Shown here in pieces: positions 54,063 through 63,193 of a stretch of 64,000 nt of DNA; position 1 is the stretch's first letter; each line of letters opens with the position of its first letter. The notes beneath the pieces were generated by a model that saw only the letters and a list, made by a program, of their open reading frames with translations, was not told the origin of the DNA and did not search any database. Both the position numbers and the translations under genes were made by a program. The DNA comes from Asticcacaulis sp. UBA2476 (GTDB lineage: Bacteria > Pseudomonadota > Alphaproteobacteria > Caulobacterales > Caulobacteraceae): assembly GCA_002342035.1 (NCBI GenBank), contig DDPE01000036.1, positions 4,825 through 68,824 on the forward strand. The letters are read 5' to 3'.

Positions 54063-54776
54063 TTAAGCGTTCACTTTCTTATATTTTTGGTACAGCACGG
54101 CCCCAAACATGGCCAAAAGCGTCCAGGCTAGCCCAAACCAGGTCAGGGCATATTCAAGATGGCGGTTAGACAAGGCCGCCGTCATCGGACTTTGCACCAG
54201 ACCGCTGATTTCGAGATCTGACTTTTCCAGATCCATGATCACGAAATAGTCTTCACGCACGGGCATATTCAAAGCCTTGGAAATTTCGCGCGCCGAACGC
54301 CAATACCACTCGTTCTTTTCCGGCACATTAGGCGGCGTCATGCCCGCCGGCATAGCATCAAGCTTTCGCAAACGGCCCACAACGGGCGTCATGATCGGCA
54401 GATCCTGCGGCAATGGCACCTCAGAAAAGCCCAGTTCAGTGATAATTTTTCGCTCTGAATCATAAGGACACGTACCCAGAACGTGATACCCGGACACGCC
54501 GTTCAACAGGCCATGCATGTAGATCAGTTTATCCGCCTCAATGAAACAGTTGGTGATAGTGATCTGCCGCCACGACACATCCTGATCCCCGGCAATAACG
54601 TCACGAACCGGTAATGGCGCAATCGTCCGGGTGCGCTCAATTTCAGATTTCAACCCTTGCTTCCAGTGAAGGCGCTGCAATTGCCACACGCCCAATCCAT
54701 TAAGGCAAAGGAAGGCTATGACGACACAAACCGTCATGATCGGTGGGGCTAGTTTAAATAAAGACCTAACCGCCAT
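54063..54776 (-). CDS. SURF1 family cytochrome oxidase assembly protein
   Basis: A 237-residue inner-membrane protein with two flanking helices (about 15-32 and 212-230) around a periplasmic domain. It helps insert heme a into subunit I. It has the family WQLQRLHWKQGL motif near residue 32 and HLEYALTWFGLAWTL at the end. It overlaps the DUF983 gene by 11 bases. Confidence 0.93.
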   Translation of the reverse strand: MAVRSLFKLAPPIMTVCVVIAFLCLNGLGVWQLQRLHWKQGLKSEIERTRTIAPLPVRDVIAGDQDVSWRQITITNCFIEADKLIYMHGLLNGVSGYHVLGTCPYDSERKIITELGFSEVPLPQDLPIMTPVVGRLRKLDAMPAGMTPPNVPEKNEWYWRSAREISKALNMPVREDYFVIMDLEKSDLEISGLVQSPMTAALSNRHLEYALTWFGLAWTLLAMFGAVLYQKYKKVNA

Positions 54777-55140
54777 GTGAACGATCCTTAACCCGGTTTT
54801 TCAGTTGGAACGCGACGGTTACCCCTTTCAGGGGACGCATCAGCCCAAAGCTAAGGATCAAAGCCAAGGGCAACCAAATTACCATATGAACCCAGATGGG
54901 CGGTTGATAAGCGAAGTCCGTAATCACAAAACCAAAGCAGCAGATAAAGCCTGCGATCAAAATAATGAAGACGACGGGACCGTCTCCGGTATCCGCCGCC
55001 TTAAAATTCTGACCGCAATTTTGGCAATCATCGCTGACTTTAAGAAAGCCTGAAAACAGTCTTCCTTTACCACAGACGGGACACTTACCTTTCACGGCCG
55101 CGAGGAAATTAACCTCACGACCGCCGGGATTATCGTTCAT
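54766..55140 (-). CDS. DUF983 family protein
   Basis: A 124-residue protein. The N-terminal zinc-ribbon-like CPVCGKGRLFSGFL...CQNCGQNF is followed by two helices (about 53-70 and 80-100). It is regularly found between ctaE and surf1 in alphaproteobacteria, so a role in oxidase biogenesis or metal handling is inferred. It overlaps ctaE by one base and surf1 by eleven. Confidence 0.9.
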   Translation of the reverse strand: MNDNPGGREVNFLAAVKGKCPVCGKGRLFSGFLKVSDDCQNCGQNFKAADTGDGPVVFIILIAGFICCFGFVITDFAYQPPIWVHMVIWLPLALILSFGLMRPLKGVTVAFQLKNRVKDRSHGG

Positions 55141-56012
55141 CAGTGCGCCACGCCAAAGACGACGTAGATGAAGGCAAACAGGAACAACCAGACCACATCA
55201 ACGAAGTGCCAGTACCAGGCTGCAGCCTCGAAACCGAAATGCTTCTTGGGCGTGAAATCACCACCCATAAGACGCAGCAGACACACCGCCAGGAAGATAG
55301 TTCCGATCAGAACGTGGAAACCGTGAAAGCCCGTCGCCATGAAGAATGACGAACCGTAAAGACCTGAATTAGCCGCCTCTTCGTTGAAGAACAGATGGTG
55401 CTCAATGATGTGGTGATATTCATAGGCCTGAACGCCCGTAAAGATAGCCCCAAGAATCACGGTCAGCAGAAGACCGAGCTTGGCATCCTTACGATTGCCC
55501 ACCTGAAGCGCATGGTGCGCCCAGGTAACCGTGGTGCCCGACAGCAACAGGATAAGCGTGTTCAGCAGCGGCAAGTGCCAGGCACTGACCAGTTCGACAC
55601 CGTGTGGCGGCCAGTTTGACCACGCCGTGCGCACTTCTTCGATGGCCGAAGCTTCGGACGCCCGGTGGCTGCCGAACAGAGCCATTTCAAAGAAAATCCA
55701 GAACCATGCCACGAAGAACATGACTTCGGACGCGATGAACATGATCATACCGTAGCGCAAACCCAGTTGAACCACAGGGGTATGGTCGCCGCCCTTGGAT
55801 TCCTTGATGACATCGCGCCACCAGCCGAACATCGAATACAGGATGCCGACAAAACCTATGGCGAAGACGTACCATGTACCCTTTTCAAGTCCGAAAAGGC
55901 CCTTTAGCCAGATAACCAGGCCCACAAACATCAGCGTTACAAACGCCGATGACACCAGCGGCCAGGGGCTGGGATTAATAATGTGATAGTCGTGCTTTGC
56001 GCCGTGAGCCAT
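55140..56012 (-). CDS. ctaE: Cytochrome c oxidase subunit III
   Basis: A seven-helix subunit of aa3 oxidase that stabilises subunit I. It has 290 residues and begins HDYHIINPSPWPLVSS. Signatures are EVMFFVAWFWIFFEMALF and TGFHGFHVLIGTIFL. The end is AAWYWHFVDVVWLFLFAFIYV. Overlap with DUF983 downstream indicates an operon. Confidence 0.97.
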   Translation of the reverse strand: MAHGAKHDYHIINPSPWPLVSSAFVTLMFVGLVIWLKGLFGLEKGTWYVFAIGFVGILYSMFGWWRDVIKESKGGDHTPVVQLGLRYGMIMFIASEVMFFVAWFWIFFEMALFGSHRASEASAIEEVRTAWSNWPPHGVELVSAWHLPLLNTLILLLSGTTVTWAHHALQVGNRKDAKLGLLLTVILGAIFTGVQAYEYHHIIEHHLFFNEEAANSGLYGSSFFMATGFHGFHVLIGTIFLAVCLLRLMGGDFTPKKHFGFEAAAWYWHFVDVVWLFLFAFIYVVFGVAH

Positions 56013-56159
56013 TTCCGTCCAACTCTTCGTTTGCGCCCCCCTGTTGTGGGCTGGCCTTAATTTTCAGGTCTCGTCAAATGCGAAACTGTCGCTAATCCCG
56101 TTTATGCCAAATCGTTCGTAAACACAATGCAAAGACCCGGCTTAAAGCAGGGTTTTAGG

Positions 56160-56708
56160 CTAGTTACCGGCCTCTTTGACCGGGAAAAACGTGTACGATA
56201 AGGTCACATCGGTCGTTCCCTTAGCGTCGATATCACCGATCATTTCCGGATCGAGATAATAGACCATCGGAAATTCTTTTTCCTCACCGGCTTTAAAGGT
56301 CTGCTCGGTGAAACAAAAGCACTCCAGCTTCATGAAATAGCCGCCCATAGCTTCGGGCAGCACATTATAGCTGGCCTGTGCGCGAATCGGGTGGTCCGAC
56401 AGATTCTTAACCTTGAAATAGGCCATGGCGGTCTTGCCGACCTGAACATCCTGATACGGCTGTTCAGGTTTAAATTGAAACTCGACATTATTGACATTGG
56501 TGTCGAAGCGAACCCGGATGACCTTATCCAGCACCACATTGGAGGCCTTAACCGCTTTTTGCGTGGTGCCATTAAAACCCGTCACCTGACAAAACAACCG
56601 GTAGAGCGGCACGGAAGCATAGGCCGCCCCGACCATCACCACAAAAAGACCGGCACACATCAGGCCGATTTTCTGGTTTTTACTGAGTCGTGAAGTGCCT
56701 TTAGCCAT
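56160..56708 (-). CDS. ctaG: Cytochrome c oxidase assembly protein CtaG (Cox11)
   Basis: A copper chaperone that delivers Cu to the CuB site of subunit I. It has 182 residues from the ATG at 56708, with AGGA eight bases upstream; an in-frame TTG adds two residues. One helix (about 15-35) anchors it. The periplasmic domain has the copper-binding CFCF motif in KLECFCFTEQTF and EFPMVYYLDPEM. It overlaps the small gene upstream. Confidence 0.95.
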   Translation of the reverse strand: MAKGTSRLSKNQKIGLMCAGLFVVMVGAAYASVPLYRLFCQVTGFNGTTQKAVKASNVVLDKVIRVRFDTNVNNVEFQFKPEQPYQDVQVGKTAMAYFKVKNLSDHPIRAQASYNVLPEAMGGYFMKLECFCFTEQTFKAGEEKEFPMVYYLDPEMIGDIDAKGTTDVTLSYTFFPVKEAGN

Positions 56709-56710
56709 GG

Positions 56711-56860
56711 TCAATGTCCTGCCGCCACACCTTCGGCCATGCGGACCAGAGATACGATAAACACTAATATAACGAACGCTCCCAAAGACAGACCAATGGC
56801 CAGATTGCGCTTCTTTTGCGCTGCCCGATACGCTTTTTTGTCGTCATCATGATCAGCCAT
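56711..56860 (-). CDS. 49-residue single-helix membrane protein in oxidase operon
   Basis: It reads MADHDDDKKAYRAAQKKRNL, then a hydrophobic helix of about 20 residues (GLSLGAFVILVFIVSLV), then a short tail ending AAGH and TGA. It sits exactly between ctaB and ctaG, with two bases to ctaB. Such a small single-helix gene is common at this spot in alphaproteobacterial oxidase operons (coxF-like). A role as a small oxidase subunit or assembly factor is inferred. Confidence 0.7.
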   Translation of the reverse strand: MADHDDDKKAYRAAQKKRNLAIGLSLGAFVILVFIVSLVRMAEGVAAGH

Positions 56861-56862
56861 GG

Positions 56863-57846
56863 CTAAAGCCCCGTAAAAATGTGCTCACCCAACAACGTCG
56901 CAAATAACGCCGTCAGATAAAGGATTGAAAACGCAAACAGATCGCGAGCGGGCTTGGCTTCACGCTTCACGTCATAAAGCGAAGCCTCACCACCTTCAGG
57001 ATGATCACCCGCGCGCGACAAAAAGACCTTGACCGCCAGATAGATGAAAAATGCCCCGCCTAAAACTGATACGGCGACATAGGTTGGCCCGCCCATATTG
57101 TAGGCGATCGGCAGGCACGCCACAGGCGCCATGATCAGGCTGTAGATCAGGATTTGCAATCGCGTTGACTTGGCACCCCTGGCTACCGGCATCATCGGGA
57201 TACCAGCATTTTTATAGTCTTCGGTCGTGTAAAGCGCCAAGGCCCAGCTATGGGGTGGGGTCCACAAGAATATAATAGCAAACAATATCCACGCCTCAAC
57301 CGGTGCGTTGCCCGTGGCTGCGGCCCAGCCAATCACCGGCGGGAAAGCCCCTGCCGCCCCACCGATGACAATATTTTGCGGTGTGCGCCGCTTCAGCACC
57401 ATGGTGTAGAGCACCACATAATAGACAATCGTCAGCGCCAGCAGGCCCGCTGCCACAAGATTAATACTCAGCGCCATCATGAAGACCGACAAAAACGACA
57501 ATACTCCGGCAAACGCCATGGCATCCTGACGCGACACACGCCCGGCAGCGACAGGACGCCCACGAGTACGGCGCATCAGCGCATCGGTTTCATGCTCCAG
57601 CGCCATATTGAACGCTCCGGCAGCCCCGGCCCCCAAAGCTATGCACAACACGGCTACAAAGGCGATCAGCGGATTGATGCTGGTCGGGGCCACCACGACG
57701 CCGGTAAAGCCCGTAAACACCACCAAGGACATGACACGCGGCTTCAAAAGCTGAAAATAATCATTCGGTGATCCGCGTAAGGCACGCGAGCCATAGACCC
57801 CCTCAAGCTCTAGCTTATCCGACGATTCGGGTTTGGGTGACGTCAT
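56863..57846 (-). CDS. ctaB: Protoheme IX farnesyltransferase (heme O synthase)
   Basis: Adds the farnesyl tail to heme b, giving heme O for CtaA. It is a UbiA-family membrane protein of 327 residues from the ATG at 57846; an in-frame TTG at 57879 would add eleven. Signatures are DYFQLLKPRVMSLVVFTGFTG, NMALEHETDALMRRTRGRPV (the Asp-rich motif) and WTPPHSWALALYTTEDYKNAGIPMMPV-type residues. It lies between ctaD and the small 49-residue gene. Confidence 0.95.
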   Translation of the reverse strand: MTSPKPESSDKLELEGVYGSRALRGSPNDYFQLLKPRVMSLVVFTGFTGVVVAPTSINPLIAFVAVLCIALGAGAAGAFNMALEHETDALMRRTRGRPVAAGRVSRQDAMAFAGVLSFLSVFMMALSINLVAAGLLALTIVYYVVLYTMVLKRRTPQNIVIGGAAGAFPPVIGWAAATGNAPVEAWILFAIIFLWTPPHSWALALYTTEDYKNAGIPMMPVARGAKSTRLQILIYSLIMAPVACLPIAYNMGGPTYVAVSVLGGAFFIYLAVKVFLSRAGDHPEGGEASLYDVKREAKPARDLFAFSILYLTALFATLLGEHIFTGL

Positions 57847-57955
57847 GTGTGAAATTTCAACCGACACAGTATTTTCCAATGGGCTTTAATGAACTTAGGG
57901 GGCGAAGACGCATAGCCCTCACCCCCTATATTGTCGTCAAGGCTAAGTGCCCGGA

Positions 57956-59629
57956 TCAGTGATGATCGTCTTCCTTAATCACCGGCAGCTCTTCGAACTG
58001 GTGATATGGTGGCGGCGACGACAGGGTCCATTCCAATGTCGTTGCCCCCTCACCCCACGGGTTAGCGTCAGCCTTGCGGCGGCGCACCACGGCTTCGACC
58101 AGCATAACCAGGAATACCAGAACGCCAACCACCGTAATGGCATAACCGATCGAAGAGACCAGGTTCCAGTAGGCGTAACCTTCGGGGTAATCAACATAAC
58201 GGCGCGGCATGCCTTGCAGCCCCAGGAAATGCTGCGGGAAGAAGACAATGTTCACGCCAATGAACATGATCCAGAAGTGGGCCGCACCCAAAAATTCATT
58301 GTACTTGATGCCGAACATCTTCTCAAACCAGTAGTAGAACCCGGCAAAGATGGCAAACACAGCGCCCAGCGACAGAACATAGTGGAAGTGGGCCACAACG
58401 TAGTAGGTGTCATGCAGGCTGTAGTCGATACCGGCGTTTGACAGCACCACCCCGGTCACACCGCCAAGGGTGAACAGGAAGATGAAGCCGATCGCCCACA
58501 ACATCGGGGTTTTAAAATCAATCGAACCGCCCCACATGGTGGCAATCCACGAAAAGATCTTAACCCCGGTCGGCACCGCAATGACCATAGTCGCCATAAC
58601 GAAATACGACCGAAGTTGGATACCCATGCCGACCGTGTACATGTGGTGCGCCCACACGATAAAGCCGACAAAGCCGATAGCCACCATAGCGTAGGCCATC
58701 GCCAGATACCCGAACACTGGCTTGCGTGAGAAGGTCGAGACGATGTGGCTGATGATACCAAAGCCCGGTAGGATCAGAATATACACTTCCGGGTGACCGA
58801 AGAACCAGAACAGGTGCTGGTACATGACCGGATCACCACCACCGGCCGGATCGAAGAAGGACGTACCAAAGTTACGGTCGGTAAGCAGCATGGTAATGGC
58901 ACCCGCCAGAACCGGCAGCGACAGCAACAGCAGGAAGGCCGTGACCAGTATCGACCACGCAAACAGTGGCATACGGTGCAGGGTCATGCCCGGCGCGCGC
59001 ATATTAAAGATGGTCGTAATGAAGTTGATCGCCCCAAGGATCGAAGACGCGCCCGCGACGTGCAGCGCAAAGATCGCCAGATCCATAGCCTGACCGGGGT
59101 GCCCCGTCTTACCTGACAGCGGCGGATACATGGTCCAGCCACCGCCAAAGCCGTTCTGACCGGCACCGGGGCCGCCCGGAACAAACATCGACAGGCACAG
59201 CAAGATCCAGGCTGACACCAAAAGCCAGAATGAAATATTGTTCAGGCGCGGGAACGCCATATCCGGCGCACCAATCATGATAGGCACAAACCAGTTGCCA
59301 AAGCCACCAACCATGGCTGGCATAACCATAAAGAAGATCATGATGATAGCGTGAGCCGTTACAACCGCGTTGTAACCGTGTTTGCCTTCGAAAATGCCCA
59401 GTTTGTCCAGCATCGAGCCTTCGACAAACACCTGAAGGCCCGGATGCGCTAGTTCCCAGCGGATCAGGCCCGACAGCGCCCCGCCAACAAGACCCGCCAT
59501 AATAGCGAACAGCAAATAAAGTGTGCCGATGTCCTTATGATTAGTGGACAAAAACCAGCGGGCGAAAAAGCCCGGTTTGTGATCGTGATCAGCGTGATGA
59601 TCATGAGCGACAGCGTCATGAGAAGCCAT
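57956..59629 (-). CDS. ctaD: Cytochrome c oxidase subunit I
   Basis: Catalytic subunit with heme a, heme a3 and CuB, pumping protons. It has 557 residues and twelve helices. Key stretches are TAHAIIMIFFMVMPAMVGGFGNW (heme ligand), FWFFGHPEVYILILPGFGI (CuB His and cross-linked Tyr), WAHHMYTVGM, and HDTYYVVAHFHYVLSLG. The first 20 residues are rich in His and Asp, a feature beyond the usual core. Confidence 0.97.
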   Translation of the reverse strand: MASHDAVAHDHHADHDHKPGFFARWFLSTNHKDIGTLYLLFAIMAGLVGGALSGLIRWELAHPGLQVFVEGSMLDKLGIFEGKHGYNAVVTAHAIIMIFFMVMPAMVGGFGNWFVPIMIGAPDMAFPRLNNISFWLLVSAWILLCLSMFVPGGPGAGQNGFGGGWTMYPPLSGKTGHPGQAMDLAIFALHVAGASSILGAINFITTIFNMRAPGMTLHRMPLFAWSILVTAFLLLLSLPVLAGAITMLLTDRNFGTSFFDPAGGGDPVMYQHLFWFFGHPEVYILILPGFGIISHIVSTFSRKPVFGYLAMAYAMVAIGFVGFIVWAHHMYTVGMGIQLRSYFVMATMVIAVPTGVKIFSWIATMWGGSIDFKTPMLWAIGFIFLFTLGGVTGVVLSNAGIDYSLHDTYYVVAHFHYVLSLGAVFAIFAGFYYWFEKMFGIKYNEFLGAAHFWIMFIGVNIVFFPQHFLGLQGMPRRYVDYPEGYAYWNLVSSIGYAITVVGVLVFLVMLVEAVVRRRKADANPWGEGATTLEWTLSSPPPYHQFEELPVIKEDDHH

Positions 59630-59651
59630 GGTCGTCTCTCTTCCCTATATA

Positions 59652-60662
59652 CTATTGGGCCGGCGTGGCGGCCGGAGCGGCAGCCGTCGCAGCATCGGCA
59701 GGAGTTTCGGCGGCAGCCGTCGGTGCGGTTTCGGTCGCAGGCGCTGTGGCCGAAGCGGTTGCGGCCGCTTCTGCATCTGCTGCCGCTTTGGCCGCATCAG
59801 CAGCAGCCTGAGCCTGGGCCGCGCGGGCTTCTGTGGCCAGCATGGCTTTGGTCTTTCCGCCCGCCTTGATGATGTAGTCATCAAACTCAGCGTCAGTCAC
59901 GACCTTAATCTCGATAGGCATATAGGCATGATCAACGCCACAAAGCTCAGAACACTGCCCGTAATAGGTCCCGACCTTTTCGGCCTTAAACCATGTATCA
60001 TTCAAACGACCGGGCACGGCATCAGTCTTCAAGCCAAAAGCCGGAAGTGCAAAGGCGTGAATGACGTCAAAGGCAGTGACCTTAACGTGGACGACCTTAC
60101 CGACCGGCACGACCAGCGCATTATCAGCGGCGAGCAGATAAGGCTTACCGGACTTCTTGGCGTCCTCTTCGGTCAGAACACGCGATTCGACGCCTTCAAC
60201 GCCCAGTTCAGGATAGTCGTACGCCCAGTACCACTGAAACCCGGTCGCCTTAACCACAACATCCGGTTTTGGCATATCATGATATTTACGGAGCAGTGAG
60301 AATGAGAAAAACGCGATAAACACAAGGATCAGAACCGGCACAACCGTCCAGATAATTTCAACGACCGTATTATGCGAAAACTTGGCCGGAACCGGATTCG
60401 ATTTGCGATTGTAGCGCACAGCAATCCAGATCAGCAGCGCCAGAACCAGCAGCGTGATGAATGTGATGATGGGCATCAAGATGGCATCATGGAAGAAAAT
60501 AGCATCGTGCTTGAGCGGTGCCGCCGCGGGCTGCAAATTAATAGCACCGTCAGTCGGTTGCCCAAGCGTATCAGCGGCAAACGCCGACATAGCCGTCATC
60601 CCCGACAGCATGGCCATTCCAGCCAGGATGGACGAAGTCTTAATCAGCCTTCGGAAGCCCAT
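59652..60662 (-). CDS. ctaC: Cytochrome c oxidase subunit II with Ala-rich tail
   Basis: Carries the CuA centre that receives electrons from cytochrome c. It has 336 residues from the ATG at 60662 (AGGA upstream); in-frame ATG/TTG at 60677/60680 are less likely. A signal peptide ends near SAFAAD. Two helices (about 62-85, 105-130) and a cupredoxin domain with GQCSELCGVDHAYM (CuA ligands) follow. The last 65-70 residues are an Ala/Thr/Pro-rich low-complexity tail, probably exposed in the periplasm. It is the first gene of the ctaCDBGE operon. Confidence 0.96.
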   Translation of the reverse strand: MGFRRLIKTSSILAGMAMLSGMTAMSAFAADTLGQPTDGAINLQPAAAPLKHDAIFFHDAILMPIITFITLLVLALLIWIAVRYNRKSNPVPAKFSHNTVVEIIWTVVPVLILVFIAFFSFSLLRKYHDMPKPDVVVKATGFQWYWAYDYPELGVEGVESRVLTEEDAKKSGKPYLLAADNALVVPVGKVVHVKVTAFDVIHAFALPAFGLKTDAVPGRLNDTWFKAEKVGTYYGQCSELCGVDHAYMPIEIKVVTDAEFDDYIIKAGGKTKAMLATEARAAQAQAAADAAKAAADAEAAATASATAPATETAPTAAAETPADAATAAAPAATPAQ

Positions 60663-60930
60663 TCGCGAATTCCTCATCAATTATGACCGAAAAGGCGCCT
60701 AAACGTCTTTTCCCTGCCGAATCTTCAATAAACCTTATCAGTTCTTTGAGAAGCGCCCAACCCTGTGAATTCAGCGCTTCCAGAGCATCCGGTGCAGAGC
60801 CTATACGCCCATCCGGACAAATTGTCCCACCATCCGCCATCGGTTCCCATAATGAATTAAATGGAGGTTGCAAAGACCAAAAAGCCAATTCCTTATTCCA
60901 ACTAAGGATATTTCTGGAAAACAGGCCCAA
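60640..60930 (-). CDS. Possible small gene overlapping the ctaC start
   Basis: A 96-residue frame read from a TTG at 60930 with GGAG four bases upstream; an ATG at 60840 gives a 66-residue form. It reads as plausible protein, Trp-rich early (LSWNKELAFWSLQPPF) and amphipathic later (ALEALNSQGWALLKELIRF). It ends GLPKAD 23 bases inside ctaC in another frame. No family is recognised. An opposite-strand frame covers much the same stretch, so this remains uncertain. Confidence 0.35.
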   Translation of the reverse strand: MGLFSRNILSWNKELAFWSLQPPFNSLWEPMADGGTICPDGRIGSAPDALEALNSQGWALLKELIRFIEDSAGKRRLGAFSVIIDEEFANGLPKAD

Positions 60931-61089
60931 GAGGCTCCATATGGGGCCATAAAGCCCCGCACTGCCTGCGCGGTTTTGTCACACCATAGTCCCGATTAAT
61001 TTCCAACCTGTGATAAAACTGAATCGGCCCGTAGCCTTAGCCAATATTCATGCTTAAGTTAGTGACATGCGTTTTTTCAGGATTATCTC

Positions 61090-62550
61090 GTGACCGTATC
61101 CGCCGAACCCGCCTTAAGTGCCTCAACATCCGCCGACAAAGGTGCCGATCTCAGTAATCTGGATATTCACGCCGCGAAGGGGGTACTGGATCAAGCCCTT
61201 GCAGGTGCTGATGATGGTGAAATTTTCTTTGAAACGCGTGAAAGCGAATCGCTCGTGTTTGACGACGGCCGGTTGAAATCGTCGTCCTATAATGCCGATC
61301 AGGGATTCGGTTTGCGCGTAGTTTCTGGCCAAACCGTCGGATTTGCCAATAGCGCCGAACTCAGCCTTGAGGCCCTCAAACGCGCTGCCGAGGCCGCTTC
61401 ACTGGCCAAATCCGGCAAGGCCGTGAATATCGCTCTGGCCTCTAAAAATCCACGCCGCACCAATCAGTCCCGATACAAGGCGGTTGACCCTTTATCGGAA
61501 ATGTCATTTGCCGATAAAATTGAGCTTTTGAAAGCGATTGACGCCTATGCGCGCGATAAAAACCCAAATGTCGTTCAGGTGTCCGCCAGTCTGGCGGCTG
61601 AAAAACGCGGCATAACCATTTTACGAGCGCAAGGTGAGATCTATCATGATTATCGCCCGCTCATCCGCATAAGCGTCGGAGTATCGGTCGAAGCCAATGG
61701 TAAGCGCGAAAGCGCTTCATCCGGCGGTGGCGGCCGCTACAGTCTGTTTGAGATCACTTCGCCTGAGCATTGGCAGGCTCAGGTCGACGAAGCCCTGCGG
61801 CAAGCCCTTGTCAATCTTGACGCCACACCGGCACCGACCGGGGAAATGGATATCGTGCTTGGTAATGGCTGGCCGGGCGTGCTGCTGCATGAAGCGGTCG
61901 GACATGGCCTTGAAGGCGATTTCAATCGCAAAGGCACCTCCGCCTTTTCCGGCAAGATGGGTCAGCAGGTTGCCGCCAAAGGAGTCACAGTCGTCGATGA
62001 CGGTACGATTGCTGATGCTCGCGGGTCGCTCAATATTGACGATGAAGGCACACCGACATCGCGTACCACTCTGATCGAAGACGGCATACTAGTTGGCTAC
62101 ATGCATGACCGCCTGTCAGCACGGCAAATGAGCGTGGATGCCACCGGCAACGGCAGGCGTCAATCCTATGCCCACCAACCCCTGCCCCGGATGACAAACA
62201 CCTTCATGACGGCGGGTAAAGATACCCGCTCAGATATGATAGCTTCCACCAAAAACGGCCTCTATGCCGTTAACTTCAGCGGCGGACAGGTCGATATCAC
62301 CAATGGCAAGTTCGTGTTCCAATGCACCGAAGCCTACCTCATCGAGGATGGCAAGGTAACACGGCCCGTTAAGGGCGCCAGTCTGATCGGCGACGGCCCC
62401 GCGGCCATGCGCCAGATTGAGATGATCGGCAATGACTTTGCCTTCGACCCGGGAGTCGGCACCTGCGGTAAGGCGGGGCAGAGCGTGCCGGTGGGCATTG
62501 GCCAGCCCTCGCTCAAGATCAGAGGCCTGACGGTTGGCGGCACGGGATGA
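61090..62550 (+). CDS. tldD: Metalloprotease TldD
   Basis: A zinc peptidase of the TldD/PmbA pair that degrades unfolded peptides and processes small modified peptides in some bacteria. It has 486 residues from a GTG start. The metal motif is HEAVGHGLEGD (about 268-278). FETRESESLVFDDGRLKSSS and the C-terminal GTCGKAGQSVPVGIGQPSLKI stretch are typical. No pmbA/tldE is adjacent. rnhB overlaps its stop (ATGA). Confidence 0.95.
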   Translation: MTVSAEPALSASTSADKGADLSNLDIHAAKGVLDQALAGADDGEIFFETRESESLVFDDGRLKSSSYNADQGFGLRVVSGQTVGFANSAELSLEALKRAAEAASLAKSGKAVNIALASKNPRRTNQSRYKAVDPLSEMSFADKIELLKAIDAYARDKNPNVVQVSASLAAEKRGITILRAQGEIYHDYRPLIRISVGVSVEANGKRESASSGGGGRYSLFEITSPEHWQAQVDEALRQALVNLDATPAPTGEMDIVLGNGWPGVLLHEAVGHGLEGDFNRKGTSAFSGKMGQQVAAKGVTVVDDGTIADARGSLNIDDEGTPTSRTTLIEDGILVGYMHDRLSARQMSVDATGNGRRQSYAHQPLPRMTNTFMTAGKDTRSDMIASTKNGLYAVNFSGGQVDITNGKFVFQCTEAYLIEDGKVTRPVKGASLIGDGPAAMRQIEMIGNDFAFDPGVGTCGKAGQSVPVGIGQPSLKIRGLTVGGTG

Positions 62551-63182
62551 TTTCGGGCGAATCGGCTATAACCGAGGCCATGCCTGATTTAAGCTTTGAA
62601 TCCCAACTCAATGGATATGTGTGCGGCGTCGATGAAGCCGGACGCGGCCCGTGCGCAGGTCCGCTATGCGTGGCCGCCGTTATTCTTGACCGTAACAAAA
62701 TTCCAGATATGATTAGGGATTCCAAAAAATTATCTGAATCTCATCGCTTTAAACTTGAGCCTTTGATCAAACAGAGCGCCATCGCCTGGAGCGTAGTTGA
62801 AGTCTCATGTGAACAGATTGATGCCATGAACATTCTTCAGGCAACGATGTGGGGTATGGCCGAAGCCGTCATCAGATTATCGGTTACAGCCCACCATGCC
62901 CTTATTGACGGCAACAAAGCGCCGAAACTCAGCATTCCGTCACATCCTATCGTCAAAGGCGATGATCGCTCACTGTCGATTGCCGCCGCTTCCATTCTGG
63001 CCAAGACCGCCCGCGATCGCATTATGATTGAGATGGACTCTATCTATCCGGTTTATGGTTTTAAAAAACATAAAGGCTATCAGGCCGAGGCACATTTAGA
63101 GGCCATCCGTTTACATGGCCCCTCGCCCATCCATCGCCGGTCATGGGCCACCGTCCGCAATCTGGCAACAAGCGCCCCCTAA
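62547..63182 (+). CDS. rnhB: Ribonuclease HII
   Basis: Removes RNA and single ribonucleotides from DNA. It has 211 residues from the ATG overlapping the tldD stop; an ATG at 62580 is an alternative. The catalytic Asp and Glu are in VDEAGRGPCAGPL (about 29). Further signatures are SKKLSE, ALIDGNKAP (third Asp) and KGDDRSLSIAAASILAKTARD. Placement just before ccrM is the Caulobacterales arrangement. Confidence 0.96.
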   Translation: MISGESAITEAMPDLSFESQLNGYVCGVDEAGRGPCAGPLCVAAVILDRNKIPDMIRDSKKLSESHRFKLEPLIKQSAIAWSVVEVSCEQIDAMNILQATMWGMAEAVIRLSVTAHHALIDGNKAPKLSIPSHPIVKGDDRSLSIAAASILAKTARDRIMIEMDSIYPVYGFKKHKGYQAEAHLEAIRLHGPSPIHRRSWATVRNLATSAP

Positions 63183-63193
63183 AAGAACAAAAC

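Noticed and set aside
60683..60952. Plus-strand frame of 89 codons upstream of tldD
   Set aside because: Composition is less protein-like than the opposite-strand frame, and there is no ribosome binding site or motif.
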